DNA from: Thermoanaerobacter kivui
GTDB taxonomy: Bacteria; Bacillota; Thermoanaerobacteria; Thermoanaerobacterales; Thermoanaerobacteraceae
Reading direction: 5' to 3'
Assembly: GCF_000763575.1 (NCBI RefSeq)
Contig: NZ_CP009170.1
Span: 2,319,501 to 2,383,500 of the forward strand
DNA: 64,000 bases
The notes beneath the pieces were generated by a model. The model ran no database searches. It was not told the DNA's origin and saw nothing but the letters and a program-made list of their open reading frames with translations. The position numbers and the translations under genes were made by a program. Below, one piece after another: positions 58,353 to 64,000 of this stretch. How positions within the stretch are numbered: the stretch's first letter is position 1; each line of letters opens with the position of its first letter.

Positions 58353-58619
58353 TTATTCTACTGTATATGGTAGTAGTGCAATCTGTCTTGCTCTTTTAAT
58401 AGCTTTTGTAAGCTGCCTTTGATGCCTTGCACAGTTTCCTGTAATTCTTCTTGGCAGAATTTTTCCTCTTTCTGTGATGTACTTGCGGAGCCTTGCTACA
58501 TCTTTGTAATCAATTTTGTCTATATTATCTGAACAAAAAGCACAAACACGCTTCTTTGCTTTTCTGCCTCTTTTTTTCGCAGCTGCACTGTCTTTCGTTG
58601 TCGTATTAGCTGTTGTCAT
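58353..58619 (-). CDS. rpsR: 30S ribosomal protein S18
   Basis: 88 residues with [40 protein letters not shown] and [20 protein letters not shown], the S18 core, including the CxxC pair of the zinc-type protein. Last gene of the rpsF-ssb-rpsR operon. Confidence 0.97.
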   Translation of the reverse strand: MTTANTTTKDSAAAKKRGRKAKKRVCAFCSDNIDKIDYKDVARLRKYITERGKILPRRITGNCARHQRQLTKAIKRARQIALLPYTVE

Positions 58620-58634
58620 CCTTCAACCTCCTTT

Positions 58635-59087
58635 TTAAAAAGGTAAATCATCTTCACTCTCTATAGGTGTAAAGCCCTCAAACTCTTCCGGTATATCTTC
58701 AAATACACTGTCAAAGCCTTCATCAAAATCTCTATTTTCTTCAGCATTGCCACTGCTGCCAAAACCAGATTTCGGCTCTAAAAATCTCACATCGTCTGCT
58801 ACCACTTCTGTAACCCAATGCCGATTGCCGCTATTATCATCCCATGAACGGGTTTGAATGCTTCCCGTCACTGCTATTAGTCTACCCTTTTTTAAGTTAT
58901 TAGCGCAGATCTCTGCAAGCTTTCTCCATGTGACGATGGGTATAAAATCAGTAGGCCTTTCCCCGCTCTGACTGACATAATTCCTGTTAACCGCTAACGT
59001 AAAAGTAGTAACAGGAACCATATTGGCACTATACCTCATTACAGGGTCTTTTGTAAGCCGGCCTATTAAAATAACCTTATTTAACAT
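58635..59087 (-). CDS. ssb: Single-stranded DNA-binding protein
   Basis: 150 residues: an OB fold (LNKVILIGRLTKDPVMRYSA, FTLAVNRNY, RKLAEICANNLKKGRLIAVT), an acidic disordered tail and the protein-interaction tip DDLPF. Lies between rpsF and rpsR, the normal order. Confidence 0.97.
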   Translation of the reverse strand: MLNKVILIGRLTKDPVMRYSANMVPVTTFTLAVNRNYVSQSGERPTDFIPIVTWRKLAEICANNLKKGRLIAVTGSIQTRSWDDNSGNRHWVTEVVADDVRFLEPKSGFGSSGNAEENRDFDEGFDSVFEDIPEEFEGFTPIESEDDLPF

Positions 59088-59118
59088 TTTTAACCCACCT
59101 TTTTATATTAATAAATGA

Positions 59119-59406
59119 TCATTCGTCAGTTCTTATTATTAAATATCTCAAAACGCCATCTGTGATCTTATAAACTCTCTCCAATTCCTGAGAAACCTTT
59201 GAGTCGCTGTTAAAGTTCATCAGTACATAATATCCCTCAGGCTTTTTGTCAATTGGATAGGCTAATTTTCTCTTACCCCATTCATCAAAATTGGTTATTT
59301 CTCCACCATTTTCAATGATGAGGTTTTTAAATCTTTCTATTAAGCCTTTTCTTTCCTCTTCACTTAAATCTGGAGAGAGAATGTACATTGTCTCGTATGA
59401 CCTCAT
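59119..59406 (-). CDS. rpsF: 30S ribosomal protein S6
   Basis: 95 residues from the ATG at 59406, preceded by AAAAGGAGGTGAAAAA. The sequence [20 protein letters not shown] and [20 protein letters not shown] are typical of S6. The upstream in-frame start at 59466 lies in the leader, which has a GCCC-GTTTA-GGGC hairpin; S6:S18 leaders in other Firmicutes carry a CCG-presenting hairpin, so autoregulation is possible but unproven here. Confidence 0.95.
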   Translation of the reverse strand: MRSYETMYILSPDLSEEERKGLIERFKNLIIENGGEITNFDEWGKRKLAYPIDKKPEGYYVLMNFNSDSKVSQELERVYKITDGVLRYLIIRTDE

Positions 59407-59472
59407 TTTTTCACCTCCTTTTGGACTAAACGGCCCTAAACGGGCAAGGCGGCAATCCATACACATATTCTA

Positions 59473-59688
59473 TCATTGTCCTTGGGGATTTTCAACCGTT
59501 TTTAAAATTTTTTTAATGCTTTTTTCAAATTTAGGCCTGGGCATCAAAACCATTCTGCCACATTTCAAACATTTTATTCGAATATCCATACCCACTCTTA
59601 AAATTTCCCATTCATCAGAACCACAAGGATGCTTTTTTTTCATCTTTACAATATCTCCTACATGGAGTTCTTTTGGCAAAGCAATCAC
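59473..59688 (-). CDS. DUF951 family protein
   Basis: 71 residues: VGDIVKMKKKHPCGSDEWEI, RVGMDIRIKCLKCGRMVLMP and RPKFEKSIKKIL. The spaced Cys residues (HPCG, CLKC) suggest a small zinc-binding, nucleic-acid-related protein. DUF951 genes lie beside mscS and rpsF in many Firmicutes. Function unknown. Confidence 0.85.
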   Translation of the reverse strand: MIALPKELHVGDIVKMKKKHPCGSDEWEILRVGMDIRIKCLKCGRMVLMPRPKFEKSIKKILKTVENPQGQ

Positions 59689-59758
59689 CTCTAACCAATC
59701 TATGAACTTAATAAATCAACTGAAAAGGTGCTTTGATTTTCACACATTACTAACCAAG

Positions 59759-60610
59759 TTATGTGTCAATATTTGTTATTGTAACATCTGTATGCGGATA
59801 CGGAAATGTAATCTTTTCTCTATCAAATACTTTTTTTATCCTGTATCTTATATCCCTTTCAACTTCCCATTGTTTCATAGGCTCTGTTTTCGCAATAATC
59901 GTTATTAAAACTTGCGAGTCCTGAAAATCCGTAATTCCCAAGACTGTAGGGCCCTCTATCACATCATTCCTGGATTTTTTTATATCTTCACAAATTTGTG
60001 TGAGCACATTTATTATTCTATCAATATCTTCCTCATAAGGAATACCTACATTTACAAGCGCTCTCATACTGCCTCGTGTATGGTTTGTTACAGTCTTTAT
60101 TTCTCCATTTGGTATTATATGTAAATCGCCCGAAAAATCCCTTATTTTGCTTGTTCTAAGTCCTACTTCTTCAACAAGACCCGAAAAATTATTTATCGTT
60201 ATATAATCCCCAACTCCAAACTGATCTTCAAATATTATGAAAAATCCCGAAATTACGTCTTTGACTAGATTTTGAGCACCAAAACCTATAGCCAAACTGC
60301 CAATTCCGGCAACTGCCAATATTGATGTCATTTCTATGTTGAAAATTTTTAGTATTGAAGCAGCTGCTATGAAATAAATGACATATCTCAATATATTTTT
60401 GGTAAGAGACATTAAAGTGCCTATCTTTCTTTCAGGAAGCTGTATTTTTCCTTTTGTCTGTAATTTGTAAAACCTTGATATAAGTATGTCTCCTATTTTT
60501 ATACCTATAAAAGCTATAACCAAAATTTTTATGATGTCGAAAGTTACTTTTAATATTTTTATATCGTAAAGACTTGAAAATTTTTGGTATAGTTGAGCTA
60601 TTGTCTCCAT
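59759..60610 (-). CDS. mscS: Small-conductance mechanosensitive channel (MscS family)
   Basis: 283 residues. Three membrane helices are followed by the pore helix (SILAVAGIGSLAIGFGAQNL, VKDVISGFFIIFEDQFGVGD) and the cytoplasmic beta domain (YITINNFSGLVEEVGLRTSK). It releases solutes on osmotic downshift. RBS and start are normal. It is the first gene of the leftward run towards rpsF. Confidence 0.92.
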   Translation of the reverse strand: METIAQLYQKFSSLYDIKILKVTFDIIKILVIAFIGIKIGDILISRFYKLQTKGKIQLPERKIGTLMSLTKNILRYVIYFIAAASILKIFNIEMTSILAVAGIGSLAIGFGAQNLVKDVISGFFIIFEDQFGVGDYITINNFSGLVEEVGLRTSKIRDFSGDLHIIPNGEIKTVTNHTRGSMRALVNVGIPYEEDIDRIINVLTQICEDIKKSRNDVIEGPTVLGITDFQDSQVLITIIAKTEPMKQWEVERDIRYRIKKVFDREKITFPYPHTDVTITNIDT

Positions 60611-60762
60611 TCCATCACCCGCTTCATTTCCTTTATATTTTATATATTACACAAGTAAGAAAGGTTTTTCAATAATTAAAACCGGAAATTACCTGTATTT
60701 AATTTTACATAGTTGACAAAAATATATTTGTAAGACTTATCAACTTAAGAAAGGAGAAACAT

Positions 60763-61320
60763 ATGGAGTTAATAAATATTGAAGACAAAAGAGCTGTTTG
60801 GCATTTTTATAGATTTTTTTCTCAATACATGCTTGACCTTTATGACTATCAAAAAGAAATAGTTTTGCTTTGCATAGGTACTGACAGGTCTACAGGCGAC
60901 AGCCTTGGACCTTTAATTGGTCATAAACTAAAGCCGCTTCTTAAGGGAAAAGCTCATATTTTCGGCACTTTAGAAGAACCACTACATGCAAAAAACATAC
61001 ATCAGGTTTTAAAGTACATAAATTTAAATTATGGACGTCCTTTTATGATAGCGATAGACGCTTGTTTGGGTTCTTTAAACCACGTAGGCCACATCTCTGT
61101 TGGAAAAGGACCTATAAAACCAGGAGCAGGAGTTTCAAAAGACCTTCCTCCTGTGGGAGACATGTTTGTTACAGGAATTGTCAATATCTCTGGTTTTATG
61201 GAATACATGGTACTTCAAAATACAAGGCTTAGGACTGTAATGAAAATGGCAGACATCATCTCCTTAGGTATATTTAAAACAATAAATGAAATATACGAAC
61301 AAAACAAAGTAAGGGCTTAA
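60763..61320 (+). CDS. yyaC: Sporulation protein YyaC (DUF1256, GPR-like protease fold)
   Basis: 185 residues: [56 protein letters not shown] and [20 protein letters not shown]. This is the YyaC family, structurally related to the germination protease and the HyaD/HycI peptidases. RBS AAGGAGAAACAT precedes the ATG. Its last codons form the left arm of the terminator at 61311-61333. Its presence implies a spore-forming lineage. Confidence 0.9.
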   Translation: MELINIEDKRAVWHFYRFFSQYMLDLYDYQKEIVLLCIGTDRSTGDSLGPLIGHKLKPLLKGKAHIFGTLEEPLHAKNIHQVLKYINLNYGRPFMIAIDACLGSLNHVGHISVGKGPIKPGAGVSKDLPPVGDMFVTGIVNISGFMEYMVLQNTRLRTVMKMADIISLGIFKTINEIYEQNKVRA

Positions 61321-61333
61321 AGTCAAGCCCTTT
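61311..61333. terminator. Convergent terminator hairpin, copy 1
   Basis: AAGGGCTT and AAGCCCTTT pair; the left arm is the yyaC stop region. Closely similar hairpins recur at 61520-61541 and 61808-61829. Confidence 0.75.
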
Positions 61334-61338
61334 CAGTC

Positions 61339-61513
61339 TGTAAACAAAGTCACATTAAAAAAATCTCCACTTTTATGCGTAAAGTGCATTGCGGAAGTAT
61401 CTTAGTGTGTCCCCTCTGTCCAAAACGAGCCATAGACACGACTTAGATATGTGAGCCTGCACTTTAATATAAAGCTGGAGACTTTAATTTATACCTCAAA
61501 AGGTTTGTCAACA
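61339..61513. repeat. Hairpin element B between terminator copies 1 and 2
   Basis: The 175-bp segment starts TGTAAACAAAGTC and ends GGTTTGTCAACA, an imperfect terminal inversion. Internally TCTCCA, TTTAT and TAAAGTGCA pair in order with TGCACTTTA, ATAAA and TGGAGA, and an inner TATCTTAGTGTGTC/GACACGACTTAGATA stem closes on the centre. It folds as one long imperfect hairpin. No coding potential. Confidence 0.6.
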
Positions 61514-61519
61514 AACTAT

Positions 61520-61541
61520 AAGGGCTTGAGTTAAGCCCTTT
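61520..61541. terminator. Convergent terminator hairpin, copy 2
   Basis: AAGGGCTTGAGTTAAGCCCTTT, an 8-bp stem, identical to copy 3 and nearly so to copy 1. It lies between elements B and A. Confidence 0.75.
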
Positions 61542-61547
61542 CAGTTT

Positions 61548-61800
61548 GTTGACAAAGTTAAAAAATATTCAAAGGAGATATTTTGCATCGTCGCTCCGAT
61601 GTTCCAAAGCGACAAAACTAAAGCTCGACCTTCGGGCTCCGGCAGGGTACCGGGCACAATCGGCCTCCTTGCCTCAGGTGCCCGCCTTCGCCATCCATGG
61701 CTTCGGCCCTGCCTCCACCCTCGGTCTTGCTAAGTTTTGTTACCGCTTTGTAACAAGTCGCTCCTTATGCAAAATATCTCCTTTACGAAAGTTTGTCTAC
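61548..61800. repeat. Structured repeat (element A, copy 2, inverted)
   Basis: The 253-bp core starts GTTGACAAAG and ends GTTTGTCTAC and is the reverse complement of the repeat at 42263-42512, with roughly 85-90 percent identity by eye. The outer stem here is AAAGGAGATATTTTGCAT against its complement, whereas copy 1 has AATAGGATATTTTGCAT; both arms changed together, so pairing is kept. The ORF-like reading inside is not coding. Confidence 0.8.
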
Positions 61801-61807
61801 AGTCTGT

Positions 61808-61829
61808 AAGGGCTTGAGTTAAGCCCTTT
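61808..61829. terminator. Convergent terminator hairpin, copy 3
   Basis: AAGGGCTTGAGTTAAGCCCTTT; the right arm encodes the last residues (ERA, stop) of the cyanophycin-synthetase-like gene. A T-rich stretch (CTAATTTTATTT) follows on the plus side. Confidence 0.8.
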
Positions 61830-64000
61830 CTAATTTTATTTCAATATTTTTAAGGTCTTTGTTTTTGATAAACTCCTCTATCACTTCTATAATCGGCTGA
61901 TACTTTTCATAAAAAACTATTATCAAATCTCCTGGTTCAGCGTTGTACATAGCTGCCCTTAATGCTTCCGTCTCTTTTAGAATCGTCTTTATTTTTTGCC
62001 TATCCATACCACCTTTTATTGCGCCCTGTTCTAATATCTTTGCTACTTCTCCCGGCTTTCTACCTCTTAAATCTAAGTCTTCTTTTATATATATGAAGTC
62101 AAATTCTCTTCCGCAAATTTCTCCAACTTTTAATATGCTGGAATTTGTTCTGTCACCTGGAACTCCTATCACTCCAATGAGCCTGTTTGCATCCATCTTC
62201 TGAGCAGCTTCTATTACGCTTTTTATCCCTGCGATATTGTGGCCATAGTCCACCAAAACTCGGAAATTCCCTACATTAAACAAGTTAAACCTTCCTGGGT
62301 TGTGGGTGGTGTCACAATAAAAAGTTTTTATGCCTTTTGCAATTATATTGACAGGCACTTTTATCCCATAGCATGCAGCAATTGCTGCAAGAGCGTTTTC
62401 CACGTTATACAAAACTTTGCCTGACAGTGCTGCAGGGATTTCTTCTATCTTTACAACTGGAACTATCTGCCCATTCGCTATAACGATGACACCGTCTTTA
62501 ACGTATACTGCTATTCCGCCTTTTTCTATATGTTTTTTTACAGTGAGGTTATTATCGTACATTGAAAAATATATTATTTTCCCTTTTGCCCTTTGGGCCA
62601 AATAAGTGGTCATCGGGTCATCAGCATTTAACACACAATATCCATCTTTTTTTACCGCTTCAATCACCAAAGCTTTTACAAAAACTAAATCTTCTAAAGT
62701 CTCTATCCCATCAATGCCGAGATGGTCTTCAGAAATATTTGTTATGACACCTACATCTGCAAGGTCATAACCTAAACCTTCCCTTATGATACCTCCTCTT
62801 GCCGTCTCCAATACAGCGGCATCTATATTTTTGTCTGCCAGGCAAGTTTTTGCACTCTTAGGTCCGGTGTTGTCACCTTTATAGACACATACGTCGTCAA
62901 TGTAAATTCCATCAGTACAAGTCATTCCCACAGTGTAACCGTAAGTTTTTAATATGTGCGCAGTCATCCTTGTAACTGTGGTCTTTCCATTAGTACCTGT
63001 AATAGAAATAATAGGTATTGTGGCTTTGCTCCCTTTGGGAAACAACATGTCTATTATGGCTGCTGCTACATTTCTGGGTTTTCCTTTGCTGGGATAGTGG
63101 TGCATCCTTATGCCTGGTGAAGCATTTATTTCTATGATGGCTCCGTTTTCCTTTGTGAGAGGTTTTCTTATGTCTTCCATTGTAATATCTATTCCTGCAA
63201 TATCAAGCCCAATTGCTTTTGCAGCTCTTATCGCAATTTCGATATTATAGGGATGAATATCCTCTGTCCTATCTATAGCGATTCCTCCTGTGCTCAAATT
63301 TGCACTTTCTCGCAAAAACACTTTTTGCCCTTTTTTAGGTATATCTTCTAGCTCAAATCCTTGTCTTTTTAAAGTCATTTTTGATATCGCGTCTATTGTT
63401 ATTTTTGTGAGGGGCTTTTCATGGCCTTTTCCTCTTAAAGGATTTTTATTTTCAATCTCTACTAATTCCTGTATGGTGTGAATTCCGTCTCCTATCACAT
63501 GAGCTGGAAATCTTTCTGCTACTGCTACGACTTTTTCACCTACTACCAACACTCTGTAATGCCTTCCTTTAATGTTTTTTTCTACTATAACAAGGTCGCT
63601 ATAATTTCTAGCATTTCTGTAAGCTATAGTTACTTCCTCTTTAATAGTTATATTTAGATGTACTCCCTTTCCTTGGTTGCCGTCATAAGGCTTTATAGCC
63701 ACAGGATACCCAATTTCCTCCGCAATGGCAATCGCTTCTTCTTCATTATAAGCAACATCACCTTCTGGCACAGGAAAACCGTGGTCTTTTAGAATCTGTT
63801 TTGTCAAAATTTTGTCTGACGCTATGTCGACAGCAATGCAGCTGGTGTTTTGGGATATAGTTCCTTCAATCATCTTTTGATATTTTCCATAGCCTAACCG
63901 CAATATGCTTCCATTGCCTACTCTTGTAACTGGAATTCCAGCTTTTATTGCTTCGTTTTTTATAGCCATTGTGCTTGGCCCTAATTCTATTTCAGCAATT
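61819..64000 (-). CDS. cphA: Cyanophycin synthetase-like protein (N-terminus outside the window)
   Basis: The frame is open from the window edge (IAEIELGPSTMAIKNEAIKA) to the stop at 61819, about 726 residues; full-length CphA is about 870-900. The ATP-grasp domain has LKDHGFPVPEG, AIKPYDGNQGKGVHLNITIK and AIIEINASPGIRMHHYPSKG. The C-terminal Mur-ligase domain has ISITGTNGKTTVTRMTAHIL, TNISEDHLGIDGIETLEDL and TTHNPGRFNLFNVGNF. CphA polymerises aspartate and arginine into a nitrogen-storage polymer. A related ligase cannot be excluded without the N-terminal domain. The codon at 63969 is internal, not the start. Confidence 0.88.
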   Translation of the reverse strand, partial: IAEIELGPSTMAIKNEAIKAGIPVTRVGNGSILRLGYGKYQKMIEGTISQNTSCIAVDIASDKILTKQILKDHGFPVPEGDVAYNEEEAIAIAEEIGYPVAIKPYDGNQGKGVHLNITIKEEVTIAYRNARNYSDLVIVEKNIKGRHYRVLVVGEKVVAVAERFPAHVIGDGIHTIQELVEIENKNPLRGKGHEKPLTKITIDAISKMTLKRQGFELEDIPKKGQKVFLRESANLSTGGIAIDRTEDIHPYNIEIAIRAAKAIGLDIAGIDITMEDIRKPLTKENGAIIEINASPGIRMHHYPSKGKPRNVAAAIIDMLFPKGSKATIPIISITGTNGKTTVTRMTAHILKTYGYTVGMTCTDGIYIDDVCVYKGDNTGPKSAKTCLADKNIDAAVLETARGGIIREGLGYDLADVGVITNISEDHLGIDGIETLEDLVFVKALVIEAVKKDGYCVLNADDPMTTYLAQRAKGKIIYFSMYDNNLTVKKHIEKGGIAVYVKDGVIVIANGQIVPVVKIEEIPAALSGKVLYNVENALAAIAACYGIKVPVNIIAKGIKTFYCDTTHNPGRFNLFNVGNFRVLVDYGHNIAGIKSVIEAAQKMDANRLIGVIGVPGDRTNSSILKVGEICGREFDFIYIKEDLDLRGRKPGEVAKILEQGAIKGGMDRQKIKTILKETEALRAAMYNAEPGDLIIVFYEKYQPIIEVIEEFIKNKDLKNIEIKLERA

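Noticed and set aside
61546-61809. 87-residue ORF inside element A
   Set aside because: It reads through a structured repeat whose other copy does not keep the frame, and it has no RBS.

Overview
The window is a low-GC Firmicutes chromosome segment. A Thermoanaerobacter/Caldanaerobacter-like thermophilic anaerobe fits best (inference). The support is strong GGAGGTG ribosome sites, an endospore protein (YyaC), type III glutamine synthetase, hybrid cluster protein with an HcpR-type regulator, a c-di-GMP-I riboswitch and a Cst-type I-B CRISPR-Cas locus. Most genes lie on the minus strand.

Region by region. 1-5 kb is a scrap yard: a DUF1015 gene cut by the window edge, an IS110 transposase tail, a DndC-like scrap, an intact ComEC-like secreted lipoprotein with a DUF3006 partner, a broken cadmium-type P-ATPase beside an intact CadC repressor, and tails of mnmA and hydE. 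5-13.6 kb is nitrogen assimilation: a three-piece glutamate synthase, then glnN, amtB, a PII gene and a class I amidotransferase, with hairpin leaders in front of glnN and amtB. 14-18.5 kb is c-di-GMP related: a PAS-GGDEF-EAL protein and a frameshifted FapA-like gene. Upstream, in the same direction, lies a c-di-GMP-I riboswitch, now separated from them by a class C-like group II intron fragment and an IS fragment. 18.6-25 kb holds a 47-nt poly-A tract, an integrase tail next to tRNA-Thr, purA, an FAD dehydrogenase, a chemoreceptor, a XapX protein and a YitT protein.

25.2-35.7 kb is a complete type I-B CRISPR-Cas locus: 37 repeats, leader, then cas6-cas2-cas1-cas4-cas3-cas5-cas7-cas8 read in map order and transcribed leftward. 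35.8-50.8 kb is an accessory region: frameshifted pepF and SDR genes, a polymorphic-toxin/immunity locus with an in-frame stop and a TNT-toxin scrap, several IS scraps, three copies of a GGGGACGGTTCC palindromic repeat that cut neighbouring genes, a 250-bp structured repeat, a histidine-rich small protein, tRNA-Arg and an apparently intact three-gene DDE/AAA transposon. A 1.3 kb stretch follows with a tiny membrane protein and a two-copy CRISPR-like direct repeat. 50.8-61.3 kb is core genome: hcp and its Crp/Fnr regulator, dnaB, rplI, gdpP, yybS, a MazG-like gene, rpsR-ssb-rpsF, DUF951, mscS and yyaC. 61.3-61.8 kb has two hairpin elements nested in a convergent terminator that is present three times. 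The window ends inside a cyanophycin-synthetase-like gene.

Most notable: (1) a structured 250-bp repeat family, two copies here with compensatory stem changes, each flanked by direct copies of the local terminator hairpin; (2) a perfect 52-bp inverted match between the leader of the three-gene transposon and the start of its transposase ORF; (3) a polymorphic toxin silenced by one stop codon beside an intact candidate immunity gene; (4) a c-di-GMP riboswitch with a group II intron fragment directly after its terminator; (5) a two-repeat CRISPR-like unit unrelated to the main array. Several otherwise good genes carry single-base frameshifts; sequencing error cannot be excluded from the sequence alone.
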